Below, one piece after another: positions 16,721 to 26,422 of a DNA stretch of 64,000 nt. Within the stretch, counting starts at the first letter, position 1. Every line of letters starts with the position of its first letter. The DNA is taken from positions 1 to 64,000 of the forward strand of contig JAPLBY010000001.1 in the NCBI GenBank assembly GCA_026392515.1, in the 5' to 3' direction. The stretch is from Actinomycetota bacterium (GTDB taxonomy: Bacteria > Actinomycetota > Actinomycetes > S36-B12 > UBA5976). The notes under the pieces are model-generated. The model did not search any database. It had not been told where the DNA came from and saw nothing but the letters and a program-made list of their open reading frames with translations. A program made the position numbers and the translations under genes.

Positions 16721-17500
16721 TTAATGTACCGCAGAACCGAGTTGGACTTTCCGGGCTTGTTGGGTCGCAATCGCGATCAAAATAAAGGAAAACAGGATCA
16801 AGGCCAGTCGCTGCGGAACCTGCTGGCTGAGGTAAACCCCAATGAAGGTAGCCGGGACGCCTGCCAACCCAGTTAGCACGGCAAAAGCCACATCTATATT
16901 GCCTTTTCGCAGGTTAGCGATAGTTCCAGAAATTGCTGAACCGACAATCACGGCAAGGCTGGTGCCTCGGGCCGTGAGTGAATCCATGCCCGAAGCGATG
17001 ATCAAAGCGGGCACCATGACTATTCCGCCACCGACTCCAAATAAGCCCGACATCACGCCAGCAAAGAATCCAACGACAATCAAAAACGCGATTGCCGCTG
17101 TGCCTTCGAGTAATTGGTGGGGGGTGGATGACCAAATCAAACGCATCGCCGACAAGTAAAGAAGGGCTGCAAAACCTAGTTGCAGGAACTTAAGCGATAC
17201 CTTGCCCAAAAGTTTCACGCCATACAGCGCGCCAAAAATCGAACCGACTAAAAGTGCGGCTGCGGCATTCCAGTCCACGTAGTCAGATGTTGAGTAGCCG
17301 ATCGCTCCGGCGACTGCGATTGGCAGCACTGCAGCAAGTGAAGTTGCATGTGATCGTCTTTGATCAAGACCCATCCACAGCACGTAAAGCGGAACCATCA
17401 AGAATCCGCCGCCAACACCAAACATTCCAGCCAGGATTCCAGCGAGCAATCCAACTACTAGAGATTGTTTAATCTGCTTTTGTGAAATATCCGAAAACAT
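16721..17500 (-). CDS. TauE/SafE-type anion exporter
   Basis: The membrane protein has about eight segments and the two-fold repeated glycine signature of this family: GMFGVGGGFLMVPL near the start and GLFGVGGGIVMVPA in the middle. TauE/SafE proteins move sulfite, sulfoacetate or other small organic anions across the cell membrane; the substrate here is unknown. The frame extends to 17560, but that would overlap the permease gene by about 58 bases and start with a non-hydrophobic leader. The ATG at 17500 (MFSDISQ) leaves a two-base gap and gives 259 residues, so I chose it. Confidence 0.85.
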   Translation of the reverse strand: MFSDISQKQIKQSLVVGLLAGILAGMFGVGGGFLMVPLYVLWMGLDQRRSHATSLAAVLPIAVAGAIGYSTSDYVDWNAAAALLVGSIFGALYGVKLLGKVSLKFLQLGFAALLYLSAMRLIWSSTPHQLLEGTAAIAFLIVVGFFAGVMSGLFGVGGGIVMVPALIIASGMDSLTARGTSLAVIVGSAISGTIANLRKGNIDVAFAVLTGLAGVPATFIGVYLSQQVPQRLALILFSFILIAIATQQARKVQLGSAVH

Positions 17501-17502
17501 GT

Positions 17503-18252
17503 TTATGCATCTCGCTTGAAGAACATTGCCGAACCAATTAAATATGTGCCAGTTACCCAAGCCGCAAAAATCAATCCTGCATTTGGTTGATCAGGCAGGT
17601 TGGTTAACCAAGCGGTTCCATTTGCAAATGGCAAGGCATCGACGATCCAATCCATCTTGCCATTTGCTAGACCGGCGAATAAAACGATTAAGCCTTCAAT
17701 AATTGACGATAATAAAAGTGGAAGTACGATTCCCAGCGCTAAATTTCTAGTAATCATTGTCAGGCTCATCGCGATTACACAATATGCAAAACCAAAAACC
17801 AAAACTTGCCACAATTCGGATGGTTCGCCACCGTTGATGCTTAATCCAGGACCTTCAGTTCCGATAGAACCTTCAGGTGCAATGGATCCAACCACGCCAA
17901 GCACGGCCCAGCCCAAAATAGTTGCAACCGTTACATACAAAGCAAGCAAAAGCGTTTTCGCTAAAACCACGCGTTCACGTTTTGGAAACTCAGTTAGTGT
18001 CAACCGAATTGTTCCGTAGCGGTATTCATGGCCAAAGAATTGTGAAGCAACTACTGAAAGCATTACTAAACATAGGAAGTTTGCATTGGTGCTGTACAAA
18101 CCCTTCCAAGTTTGCGTTCCGAACCCACCATCGCCTAGGAATAGTGGACCGGCACCAAGTAATCCTGTGATCACTAAGTAAACAAAAGTCATAATCCATG
18201 TTGCGCGTACCGACCAAAGTCGACGCCATTCATAAACCAAGTTCGCAATCAT
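17503..18252 (-). CDS. ABC-2 type exporter permease
   Basis: The 249-residue protein has six predicted membrane segments: ~20-40, ~58-75, ~100-125, ~145-170, ~175-200 and ~222-243. The motif FGHEYRYGTIRLTLTEFPKR after the second segment is typical of bacitracin/lantibiotic-type ABC-2 permeases. It overlaps the ATPase gene by four bases and so forms a two-gene exporter. Such systems often remove antimicrobial peptides or membrane-active compounds; the substrate is not indicated. Confidence 0.85.
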   Translation of the reverse strand: MIANLVYEWRRLWSVRATWIMTFVYLVITGLLGAGPLFLGDGGFGTQTWKGLYSTNANFLCLVMLSVVASQFFGHEYRYGTIRLTLTEFPKRERVVLAKTLLLALYVTVATILGWAVLGVVGSIAPEGSIGTEGPGLSINGGEPSELWQVLVFGFAYCVIAMSLTMITRNLALGIVLPLLLSSIIEGLIVLFAGLANGKMDWIVDALPFANGTAWLTNLPDQPNAGLIFAAWVTGTYLIGSAMFFKRDA

Positions 18253-19160
18253 GATGTTTCTCCCAATCTGTACTCTTGACCAGATTCGGTTAGCTCAAGA
18301 AAAACTTGTTCCAAACTTGCAGTTCGTGGTGACAATTCCGAAAGTGCGATTCCGTTTGCAAAAGCAATCTCACCAATTCGGTCTGTTGAGTGACCCGGGA
18401 TGACGATGGTACGAGCACCATCAGTAGTTGATGCAATTCCTTGTGAGCTCAAAAGCTCAGCAAGCTTTTCACTTTGCGGACTGCGCACGACAACTGCAGA
18501 ACCGGTTGCTCTAGATAGGAATGCTGGCATTGATTCAGCGGCAATTAGATTTCCGCGTGCGATTACAACTACATCATCAGCAAGTAATTCCATTTCACTA
18601 AGTAAGTGAGAGCTCACGAGAACTGATTTTCCAGTTGAGGCGTAGTGCTTTAAGAAATCACGTAACCATTGAATTGATTGCGGATCCAAACCATTTGCAG
18701 GCTCATCCAGCATCAAAACCTGAGGATCAGCAAGGATTGCGCCAGCTAGTCCGAGGCGTTGGCCCATTCCTAAGGAAAATCCACCCGGACGCTTCTTTGC
18801 CACAGATTCCAGACCAACAAGCTTTAGAACTTCGTGAACTCGGGCTTTGCTGATCCCAGCTTCGGCACCAAGCATTCGAAGGTGCGCGTAAGCGGTTCGT
18901 TTTGGGTGGAAGAACTTTGCATCTAGATGCGCACCAATTGTGCGAGTAACTGGGTGATGGCTGGAAAGTTTCTTTCCGTCATATAGTGTTTCGCCACCAC
19001 CGCTATCTAGACCAAGCATCAATCGCATAGTCGTAGATTTACCTGAACCGTTTGGACCTAAGAAACCGGTGACTCGACCTGGCTCAACTGTGAACGATAA
19101 GCCTTTGACTGCGTGAACGCTGCGAAAATGTTTGTCTAAATTACGTGCTTCAATGCGCAT
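18249..19160 (-). CDS. ABC transporter ATP-binding protein
   Basis: The 303-residue ATPase shows Walker A (GPNGSGKSTT, ~residue 35), the signature FSLGMGQRLGLA (~128), Walker B (VLMLDEPANGLDP) and the H-loop SSHLL. The C-terminal ~90 residues form the extra domain seen in BcrA/CcmA-type drug exporters, ending in the SLEQVFLELT motif. It partners the permease immediately downstream (four-base overlap). Confidence 0.93.
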   Translation of the reverse strand: MRIEARNLDKHFRSVHAVKGLSFTVEPGRVTGFLGPNGSGKSTTMRLMLGLDSGGGETLYDGKKLSSHHPVTRTIGAHLDAKFFHPKRTAYAHLRMLGAEAGISKARVHEVLKLVGLESVAKKRPGGFSLGMGQRLGLAGAILADPQVLMLDEPANGLDPQSIQWLRDFLKHYASTGKSVLVSSHLLSEMELLADDVVVIARGNLIAAESMPAFLSRATGSAVVVRSPQSEKLAELLSSQGIASTTDGARTIVIPGHSTDRIGEIAFANGIALSELSPRTASLEQVFLELTESGQEYRLGETS

Positions 19161-19203
19161 AAATTCAGACTAACGCAAGCAAACTTTCAAACCTAACTGA
19201 AGA

Positions 19204-20463
19204 CTAGTTATCTTCAGTTTTTGAATTTGCCTTAATTTCTTGTGCAAAGTTACTGAAGGTGTCCGTTAGCGCGGCGCGGCTGTCTGTGATTCGGGCGAAT
19301 ACATCTGCTGCTGCTGCCTCGGCTTCGGTAAACCGTGCGCCGGCCTGATTTGCAATCTGAGTCATCGTTGACTGTGCATCAAACCATTGTGCACGAAGAT
19401 CCGCAATTCGCTTGGTTAGATCATCAAGTACCTTGCGATTTGCATCTACGGAAACTAAAACATTGTCGCGATATGCAATTGCTGCTTGTCGCAATGATTC
19501 GGCTTCGGCGCGAGAATTCTGTGATGCAACTCGAACGATTTCATCGGCCTTGGTTTGAGCCTGGGAAACGATAAGTTCGGCTTGCTTTTCTGCGGCTTGA
19601 AGCTTTGCTTGTGCATCCGCAATAGTTGCGGCGTGATTCTTGCTCGAATCTTCACCTAATGCGCGAGCATCACCTGTTGACTTAGCAAGCAAAGCCTGAG
19701 CATCGCCAGTTGCTTTTTCAAGCATGGCTTGCGCGGCATTTGTGGCTTCAGTTTGTAGACGCTTTGCTTCGGCTTGAGCTGCAGCGATTTGTGCAGATGT
19801 GCTCTTGTCGGTTTCGCTGCGAAGATTTGAAAGTTCTGAATCGGCATTCGCACGAAGCGCTGCTAGTTCTTGTTCAGTCTGGGCGCGTTGTGCAGCTAAA
19901 TCTTTATCAACGTTTGCCTTTAGGGCTTCGGCTTCGGAAGCAACTTCGTTTGCACGACGTGTTGCATCTTCAAGAAGTTTTGCGATGACTTTTTGATTTT
20001 CAGTTGCCTGTGAATCTGCATCATTTTGAGTTGCTTCAAGTAACTGCGCGGCTTGATCACGAGCGGTTTCTAAAGTGGCAGTTGCCTCGGCGCGCAGCTT
20101 GCGAGCATCAACGTTTGCGGCTTCGCGAGTTTGGCGGGCATCTAGTTCACAGCTGGCGCGGATTTGTTCGCGCTCAGACTCTGCTTGCTGCAAAGTGTCG
20201 GTAGCTTGTTCGATCAACTTGCCAGCACGAAGACGGGCAGCGCGAATGATTACGGCAGCATCTTCGGCCGCGATCTGAGTTAGTGCATCTTCATCCATAT
20301 CGATGAAGCTTGGGCGGCCAACGGCGCCCTCTAGTTCAGTGATTCGACCCTGTAATGCATTGATAGTTCTTTCGGCTTCTGCGAAATCACGCAAACCGTT
20401 TGAACCGGCATCGCCAGATTCGTCACCCTTGAAAAAGCGGCCTAGACCCTTGCTGTCGCTCAT
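19204..20463 (-). CDS. DivIVA-like coiled-coil cytoskeletal protein
   Basis: Nearly all of the 419 residues form an Ala-, Glu-, Gln- and Arg-rich coiled coil (~35-400) with heptad-like and longer periodic patterns such as AEAKRLQTEAT, EKATGDAQALLAKSTGDA and QAELIVSQAQTKADEIV. It has no signal peptide or membrane segment. The composition resembles actinobacterial DivIVA/Scy/FilP-type polar scaffold proteins, but the short N-terminal membrane-targeting domain of classical DivIVA is not clear. A general coiled-coil scaffold is the safest call. It stands alone between the ABC operon and the helicase. Confidence 0.6.
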   Translation of the reverse strand: MSDSKGLGRFFKGDESGDAGSNGLRDFAEAERTINALQGRITELEGAVGRPSFIDMDEDALTQIAAEDAAVIIRAARLRAGKLIEQATDTLQQAESEREQIRASCELDARQTREAANVDARKLRAEATATLETARDQAAQLLEATQNDADSQATENQKVIAKLLEDATRRANEVASEAEALKANVDKDLAAQRAQTEQELAALRANADSELSNLRSETDKSTSAQIAAAQAEAKRLQTEATNAAQAMLEKATGDAQALLAKSTGDARALGEDSSKNHAATIADAQAKLQAAEKQAELIVSQAQTKADEIVRVASQNSRAEAESLRQAAIAYRDNVLVSVDANRKVLDDLTKRIADLRAQWFDAQSTMTQIANQAGARFTEAEAAAADVFARITDSRAALTDTFSNFAQEIKANSKTEDN

Positions 20464-20546
20464 TTGAATTCCTCATTTCCCCGTATCAAAAGAATAAGGG
20501 CAGAAAGCCTTAGTGGAAAATCCGATTTGTCTGAATTAGCCAAGGA

Positions 20547-22652
20547 TTAGCGAGATCGTGATCCGCCACGGGATCCGCCGGAGCGACCCTGTGGGCGTCC
20601 GCCGCCAGATCTGCTTGGACCGCCTGGTCGACGACCGCGAGCTGGTGGTTCTGCTGGTGGTTTCCAAGCAATTCCGGTTGGCTCTTTGGCGCCCGTGATG
20701 GCGACTAATTCTTTAGACATTGGCTTAACCTTGACCACTTCTGGATCTACTCCAGCGCGGGAAGTCATTGCAGTTACTGCCTTTTGCTGACGTGGCCCAA
20801 TCATGGTTACGACTGCGCCGGTCTCACCTGCGCGAGCAGTTCGGCCCGCGCGGTGCAAGTAATCCTTGTGATCATTTGGTGGATCAATGTGGACTACCAA
20901 GCTGACACCATCAACGTGAATACCGCGGGCTGCAACGTCAGTTGCAACTAACACGTCTGTAATTCCTTCTTTAAATGCATTCAAAGTGCGGGTACGAACG
21001 GCTTGGGTTTTCCCACCATGCAATGCGCCAGCTGGCACACCTTTGTTGGCAAGGTCCTTTGCGATGCGATCTACGCCAGCTTGAGTGCGAGCAAAGAACA
21101 TGGTCTTGCCCTTACGGGAACCAATCTCGGCCAAGATCGCTGGCTTGTCTTCGCTATAAGTAATGAATAAGTAGTGCGTCATTGTCTTAACTGATGCCTT
21201 ACCTGAGTTTGTTGCGTGCTCGACTGGATCGTGCAAATACTTGCGAACGATCTTGTCTACATCTTTATCCAAAGTCGCACTGAAAAGTAAGCGCTGGGAA
21301 TTTGGCTTCGTCATATCCAAGACTTCAACGATCTGTGGCATGAATCCCATGTCACACATTTGATCGGCTTCATCGAGAATCGTGATTTCGATTTTGCTTA
21401 AGTTGATATGTCCCTGCTCGACTAAGTCATTTAGGCGACCAGGTGTTGCAACAACAATTGGCACGCCACGCTTTAGGGCATCAATTTGTTTTGCATATGG
21501 CATACCACCGGCAATTAAACGAATGTCTAGATCAACAGCTTGCGCGTAAGGCATCAAAGCATCAGTTACCTGCATAGCAAGCTCGCGTGTTGGAACTAAA
21601 ACGATTCCCAGTGGGTGCTTTGCAGTTGCTTTGCGATGCGCTAAACGAGTAACCATTGCAAGGCCAAATGCCAAAGTTTTTCCGGAACCAGTTTGTCCGC
21701 GACCTAAAACATCGCGACCACTGATTGCATCTGGCAAAGTCTTAGCCTGAATTGGGAATGGTGAATCAATTCCTTGACGCTTAAGTGTGCTGAGTAATTC
21801 TGTTGAAACACCTAGTTCAGCCCAAGAGCTTGATGCAGTATCTAATGCAACTTCTGCAGAGTCTTCTGACATTGCGCTCTTGCTACTTACGCGTTCAGTC
21901 GAGGGCTTCTCACGTGGCAAGCGAGACTTTGGTGCATAAACTTCTTCGCTCTTGGTGCGAGGTGCGCGAGCTGGGGCTTCATCTCTATTTGTACGTGGAG
22001 CGCGACTTTTTGGTGCATCGTCACGACGAGCGCGTGGTGCGCGCGTCGGCGCATCGTCGTTGTACTTACGAGGCGCGCGAGTAGGAGCCTCATCGTTGTA
22101 CTTACGTGGTGCACGAGCTGGAGCTTCATCACGACGCGAGCGACTTGGCGCTACATCATCACGGCGAGCACGTGGCGCGCGTGCGGGAGCTTCATCTTTA
22201 TATGAACGTGGTGGACGACTTGATGGTGCATCGTCACGACGGGCGCGTGGTGCGCGCGTAGGTGCTTCGTCGTTGTACTTACGCGGTGCACGAGCTGGAC
22301 GGTCATCTTCATAACGATCGCGAGCAGCGCGAGTTCCGGCTGGCTTTTCGCCACCCTTACGTTGTGGTTTGCCCGAAGGATTCCAAACATCATTACTGCG
22401 CTTGGCGCCACGAACTTCAGCGCGTGGAGATTCGGCGCGACTACGGGCATCTGGGTCGCGAGGTTCGCGAGGTGCACGGGATTCGGCTTTTGCCACCTTA
22501 GATTTTGGCTTGGCGCGCTTCTTGGCAGCAGTTGTTTTTGCGGCAGCATGGCGAGGCGATCCGGCTTTTGGCTTGGATTCGGTATCGCGGGCGCGGTCTC
22601 GTTCTAGCTTTCGGGCGCGCGGCTTTTTCTTAGGACTTGAGGGAGTGGACAT
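20547..22652 (-). CDS. DEAD-box RNA helicase with repeat-rich N-terminus
   Basis: The helicase core (residues ~277-640) has the Q motif (PFPIQ), motif I (GQTGSGKT), Ib (ATPGR), II (DEAD), III (SATLD) and VI (HRAGRTAR). It unwinds structured RNA, for example in ribosome assembly or cold adaptation. In front lies a ~270-residue basic, disordered region with 12-residue repeats (RAPRKYNDEAPT-like); at the end is an RGG-type tail. I chose the ATG at 22652 because AGAAGG precedes it by five bases, although the frame reaches 22715. The protein is then 701 residues. It is divergent from rmuC. Confidence 0.92.
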   Translation of the reverse strand: MSTPSSPKKKPRARKLERDRARDTESKPKAGSPRHAAAKTTAAKKRAKPKSKVAKAESRAPREPRDPDARSRAESPRAEVRGAKRSNDVWNPSGKPQRKGGEKPAGTRAARDRYEDDRPARAPRKYNDEAPTRAPRARRDDAPSSRPPRSYKDEAPARAPRARRDDVAPSRSRRDEAPARAPRKYNDEAPTRAPRKYNDDAPTRAPRARRDDAPKSRAPRTNRDEAPARAPRTKSEEVYAPKSRLPREKPSTERVSSKSAMSEDSAEVALDTASSSWAELGVSTELLSTLKRQGIDSPFPIQAKTLPDAISGRDVLGRGQTGSGKTLAFGLAMVTRLAHRKATAKHPLGIVLVPTRELAMQVTDALMPYAQAVDLDIRLIAGGMPYAKQIDALKRGVPIVVATPGRLNDLVEQGHINLSKIEITILDEADQMCDMGFMPQIVEVLDMTKPNSQRLLFSATLDKDVDKIVRKYLHDPVEHATNSGKASVKTMTHYLFITYSEDKPAILAEIGSRKGKTMFFARTQAGVDRIAKDLANKGVPAGALHGGKTQAVRTRTLNAFKEGITDVLVATDVAARGIHVDGVSLVVHIDPPNDHKDYLHRAGRTARAGETGAVVTMIGPRQQKAVTAMTSRAGVDPEVVKVKPMSKELVAITGAKEPTGIAWKPPAEPPARGRRPGGPSRSGGGRPQGRSGGSRGGSRSR
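21945..22330 (-). repeat. 36-base tandem repeats coding RAPR(K/A)(Y/R)(N/R)D(E/D)AP units
   Basis: About ten units of 36 bases code for 12-residue blocks such as RAPRKYNDEAPT and RAPRARRDDAPS in the helicase N-terminus. Two block types (KYND and ARRD) alternate, and one block lacks part of the unit (APSRSRRDEAP). Long near-identical DNA stretches imply recent slippage or recombination, so the copy number may vary between strains. Confidence 0.75.
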
Positions 22653-22759
22653 TAAAACCTTCTTTGGGGAATGTACTAACGGTAGGCGAGAAAGGGCGCA
22701 AAACCTAATCGTCATGCGGTTTTCAGGGTTTTGTCACTGCCCAATGGGAGACTTACCTC

Positions 22760-23980
22760 ATGGACGTTACCTCTTTAATTGTCATTGTTGTAGTCACTGC
22801 TCTAACCACTGCTGCCATTGTCGGACTCGTTGTGAGTCGGGCCATGAAGAATCAAGGCGGTTTATCCGTGCAAGACATCCGCCAACAGGTCGCTGATGCT
22901 GCGCGCGAACAGTATTTAACTACTGCACAGATGTTAGAAACCTCAACTGAAGCAAGATTGCAAACAACTACCGCTTCAGTTGCTGAGCAATCAAGAGCTG
23001 CGTCCGCATCGATCCAGGAAATCATCAAGCCACTTGGTGAAAGTTTGAAAGCACTTGATGCAAAAGTTGGTGACTTAGAAACTAAGCGCGCTGATGCATA
23101 CGCCAGGTTAGATCAGCAAGTTACAAACACCACTGGATTACTTGATACTTTGCGAACTGAAACTACAAATCTTTCCAGTGCACTTCGCCGCAATGATGCG
23201 CGTGGTCGTTGGGGTGAACTTCAGTTACGTCGAATCATCGAAATGATTGGTATGTCTGAACACGTTTCCTTCGACGAACAAAAGCAGCAAGTCGGCGATG
23301 GTTCCGGTCGACCTGACGTAACAATTCATCTGCCAAACAATCGCGTGCTTTACGTTGACAGTAAAGCGCCGATGAATTCATATCTTGATGCAATTAATGA
23401 AGTTGATGTTGATCGACGCAAAACTTTATTTGATGCGCACGCCAACGCACTTAAAGGTCACATCAAAGCTCTTGCAAGCCGTAACTACGTTGACGATAAA
23501 GAATCACTTAACTACGTCATTATGTTTATTCCAACTGAATCTTCATTAGCTGCAGCGTTTGAGGTTTATCCAAACTTGATCGAAGATGCAGCGCAGGCAA
23601 AAGTCGTGCTGACTTCACCGACTTCACTTGTGATTGCGCTGAACACGATTGCCATGTTGTGGCAGGAAGATACGCAAGTTCGCAATGCACAAGAAATGAT
23701 TAAAGAATCTGGCGATCTATATGGCCGCTTAATCACTTTCATTAATCACTTCAGCAAAGTTGGCGACAACTTGAAGCGCTCCATGGACACCTACAACAAC
23801 GCAGTTGGTTCATTTGATCGTTCAGTAATGCCAAAAGCTAAGGCTGTTGAAGAACTTGGTCGGTTTACTGACGAGCTACCTGCTCCAGAAAAAGTTGAAG
23901 TTGATTTACGTGAATCAAAGTATGCAACTCATGAGACGCAATTAGGACTTGTTTCGGACTCTGACGAGGAAACGGCTTAA
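22760..23980 (+). CDS. rmuC: DNA recombination protein RmuC
   Basis: The 406-residue protein has an N-terminal membrane segment (~5-25), then a coiled coil (~40-140), then the RmuC nuclease-like domain with RGRWGELQLRRIIEMIGM, VDSKAPMNSYLDA, YVIMFIPTESSLAAAF and the WQEDTQVRNAQEM stretch. RmuC limits recombination between inverted repeats in E. coli, presumably by handling aberrant DNA ends. It is divergent from the helicase, with about 107 bases for both promoters. Confidence 0.94.
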   Translation: MDVTSLIVIVVVTALTTAAIVGLVVSRAMKNQGGLSVQDIRQQVADAAREQYLTTAQMLETSTEARLQTTTASVAEQSRAASASIQEIIKPLGESLKALDAKVGDLETKRADAYARLDQQVTNTTGLLDTLRTETTNLSSALRRNDARGRWGELQLRRIIEMIGMSEHVSFDEQKQQVGDGSGRPDVTIHLPNNRVLYVDSKAPMNSYLDAINEVDVDRRKTLFDAHANALKGHIKALASRNYVDDKESLNYVIMFIPTESSLAAAFEVYPNLIEDAAQAKVVLTSPTSLVIALNTIAMLWQEDTQVRNAQEMIKESGDLYGRLITFINHFSKVGDNLKRSMDTYNNAVGSFDRSVMPKAKAVEELGRFTDELPAPEKVEVDLRESKYATHETQLGLVSDSDEETA

Positions 23981-24070
23981 ACCGCACTAATAGTGAGGAA
24001 AACTGCAAGATCCTGAGAATAACGTTGGGTTACTGACCTGCATAGATATTGCACACGTTAGGTTTTTCTT

Positions 24071-25666
24071 ATGGAAAACGAATCTGCACCACAAAAAAGT
24101 CAATCAGCTAATGCGCTGGATTTGACCGGCGATTACCTGGCTGAGAAGTCGAAACTTCGGAAGAGCTTTGGTCGCAAGGAAGTTCTTTTCTTCTCGATCT
24201 GTTCTGTTATTGGCTTGGACACCATCGGTGTTGTAGCCGCAGCCGGCCCAGAGGCAATTTCCTGGATGGCCGTTCTTGCTATCGTTTTTCTAATTCCAGC
24301 CTCAATGGTTATAGCTGAGTTGAGTGCATCTTTCACCGCTCAAGGTGGGCCTTACCTATGGGCTCGCTTGGCCTTCGGTCGCCTAACTGGATCTATCGCT
24401 GCCGTAATCAGTTGGCTAAAGAGCCCGATTTGGTTTGGTGGCATCCTGGCATTTGTGGCAGTTGCAACCGCCGAAACCTTTTTCATGTCCGGCACCCAAA
24501 TGTCACAATTCTCGTTCTATCGATTCGCTCTTGCTTTTATCTGGATAGGAATCATCGCAGCCAACCTTTCCTTCAAAGTTGGTAAGTGGGTGTCAATTTT
24601 AGGTGGCCTCTCGCGTTTGATTTTGATTCCGTTTTTCACAATCACGGTCATTGTCTTTGGAATTGCAAATGGATTACGCGGTGTTGTGTTCTCTGACTTT
24701 GGCTTGAGCTTTGATGGGTTACTTGCAACTATCGGAATCATTCTGTTTGCGTTTCTAGGCTTAGAGAATGTAAGTGCGGCCAGTGATGAAATGATTCATG
24801 CTAAGCGCGACTTGCCTTACGCCGCGTTTAGAACATCTGCGTTAGCGATGTTGCTTTACGGTGTTCCAATCCTGACTGTGCTTTTAGTTTTACCAATCGG
24901 ACAAGTTAATGGACTAACTGGATTCGTTGATGCTTTGAAATCTGCTTTCACGGTTTATGGCGGAAGTATTGCTGAAGATGGCACAGTTACATTAAGTGGC
25001 GCCGGCAGTTACCTTGGAGCCTTTGCTGGCGTGCTAATCATCATTGCGGTTTTTGCATCAGGCGTAACTTGGTTGATGTCAACCAATCGCAATTTAGCTG
25101 CGGCTTGTTTTGATGGTGCTGGTCCGCGTTGGATCGCATTTACTAATCCGCGTTATGGAACCCCAGTTCGCTTGAACAACATCACAGGAATTATTGCAAG
25201 CGCAATTTTGATTCTTGGTTACCGACTAAACGACGGTGATGTTGCGAAGTACTTTGGAGTTGCCGTTGGTTTTGCCATTGCAACGTCCTTGGTCAACTAC
25301 CTTGCGATCTTCCCTGCGTTCTGGGTGCTTCGTAACAAGTATCCAGAAGCAACTCGTCCGTATCGTGTGCCAGCACATCGCACCGTTTCGATCTGGCTAA
25401 CTTTTGTTGTTGCATTCGGAATCACTCAACTTTTGGCACCAGGATTTGGTGACAAGTGGTTCGGTGATGCTTATCGACCAGCGGGCTGGGTTGCAGATCA
25501 AGGTCGTCCTTATTACCTAACCGAGTTAGCAGTATTGCTAGTAGTAGTTCTAATTGCAGTTGGTTTCTGGTCGATTGGTCGCAGGAATCTAAAGGCTGCG
25601 CTGGTAGCAAGTGTTGATTCTGATGAATCTGATGCAGTCGAAGAAGAGCCAGCGTCCAATAACTAG
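24071..25666 (+). CDS. APC-family amino acid permease
   Basis: The 531-residue protein has about twelve membrane segments. The first helix carries FSICSVIGLDTIGVVAAAGPEAISW, matching the unwound substrate-binding helix of APC transporters, and FLGLENVSAASDEM matches helix 6. The last ~30 residues are acidic (DSDESDAVEEEPA). It imports an amino acid or polyamine; which one cannot be read from the sequence. A longer-than-usual insertion near residue 295 (YGGSIAEDGTVTLSGAGSY) probably forms an outer loop. Confidence 0.88.
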   Translation: MENESAPQKSQSANALDLTGDYLAEKSKLRKSFGRKEVLFFSICSVIGLDTIGVVAAAGPEAISWMAVLAIVFLIPASMVIAELSASFTAQGGPYLWARLAFGRLTGSIAAVISWLKSPIWFGGILAFVAVATAETFFMSGTQMSQFSFYRFALAFIWIGIIAANLSFKVGKWVSILGGLSRLILIPFFTITVIVFGIANGLRGVVFSDFGLSFDGLLATIGIILFAFLGLENVSAASDEMIHAKRDLPYAAFRTSALAMLLYGVPILTVLLVLPIGQVNGLTGFVDALKSAFTVYGGSIAEDGTVTLSGAGSYLGAFAGVLIIIAVFASGVTWLMSTNRNLAAACFDGAGPRWIAFTNPRYGTPVRLNNITGIIASAILILGYRLNDGDVAKYFGVAVGFAIATSLVNYLAIFPAFWVLRNKYPEATRPYRVPAHRTVSIWLTFVVAFGITQLLAPGFGDKWFGDAYRPAGWVADQGRPYYLTELAVLLVVVLIAVGFWSIGRRNLKAALVASVDSDESDAVEEEPASNN

Positions 25667-25691
25667 TGCAGTTTTGCCGTACGGTTACAGC

Positions 25692-26390
25692 ATGATCACA
25701 TCTGTTGTTGAAGTCGCAAACGCCGAAGCCTTAGTGGCGAAATATGTAAGTGAGCTAAGCAATGAGGATGTCGCCGCCGATTCACTTTTGCCAAATTGGT
25801 CTCGCGGACATGTGCTTTCACATCTAGCTAACAATGCGCGAGGACTTTCAAACTTGGTTGAGTGGGCGCTTACTGGTGTGCAAAAAGATATGTATGTTTC
25901 CGTGGAACAGCGCGCAATCGATATTGAAAATGATGCCAAGCGCCCTGGGAAAGAAATCGTCGCCGATTTCCTTGAGCAGTCCAAGATCTTTGCAGCCAAC
26001 CTTGATCGACTTGTGGCAGGTCCGCTATTGAGTGAAGAAATTGTTTTGGGCAATGGATCTCATGTGCATCCCCACGAAATCACAACATTGCGTGAGCGCG
26101 AGCTGCTGGTTCATTTAGTTGATCTAGGCCTTGACTACAAAGCCAACGACTGGACTTTGACTTGGTCGATTAAAACTTTAAAGAGTGTCAGTGCTGGAAA
26201 ACGTAAAGAGCCGGTGAAATTCCGTCTCTTAATAGCTGGTGATCACACTTGGACGATGGATCAAAACGGTATGACAGATATTTTTGGAACTCCGCAAAGT
26301 CTGGCTGCCTGGTTAATGGGCCGCGAACCTGACGACAAACTTGTCACATCAGATGGTTCACCGCTTGGCAATCCGCCATTGTGGCTTTAA
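25692..26390 (+). CDS. Mycothiol-dependent maleylpyruvate isomerase-like (DinB-fold) protein
   Basis: The 232-residue protein begins with a DinB-like helical domain. LPNWSRGHVLSHLANNARGLSNL (residues ~33-55; cited in part) carries the histidine motif of the MDMPI family, and LREREL.VHLVDLG matches its later metal-ligand region. The C-terminal ~70 residues resemble the MDMPI C-terminal domain. The family uses mycothiol in isomerisation or detoxification. The frame opens at 25611 inside the permease gene, but the ATG at 25692 avoids overlap and starts the conserved part, so I chose it. Confidence 0.78.
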   Translation: MITSVVEVANAEALVAKYVSELSNEDVAADSLLPNWSRGHVLSHLANNARGLSNLVEWALTGVQKDMYVSVEQRAIDIENDAKRPGKEIVADFLEQSKIFAANLDRLVAGPLLSEEIVLGNGSHVHPHEITTLRERELLVHLVDLGLDYKANDWTLTWSIKTLKSVSAGKRKEPVKFRLLIAGDHTWTMDQNGMTDIFGTPQSLAAWLMGREPDDKLVTSDGSPLGNPPLWL

Positions 26391-26422
26391 AGTCGAAACA
26401 ACACCAAGGAAAGTAGGACCCA

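Noticed and set aside
21952-22314. Plus-strand repeat frame (RGARVGASSLYL units).
   Set aside because: It is the mirror of the helicase's tandem repeats; the minus frame continues into a complete DEAD-box core.
22369-22896. Plus-strand frame of 175 residues.
   Set aside because: It is antisense to the helicase N-terminus and overlaps rmuC in another frame; composition mirrors the opposite-strand repeats.
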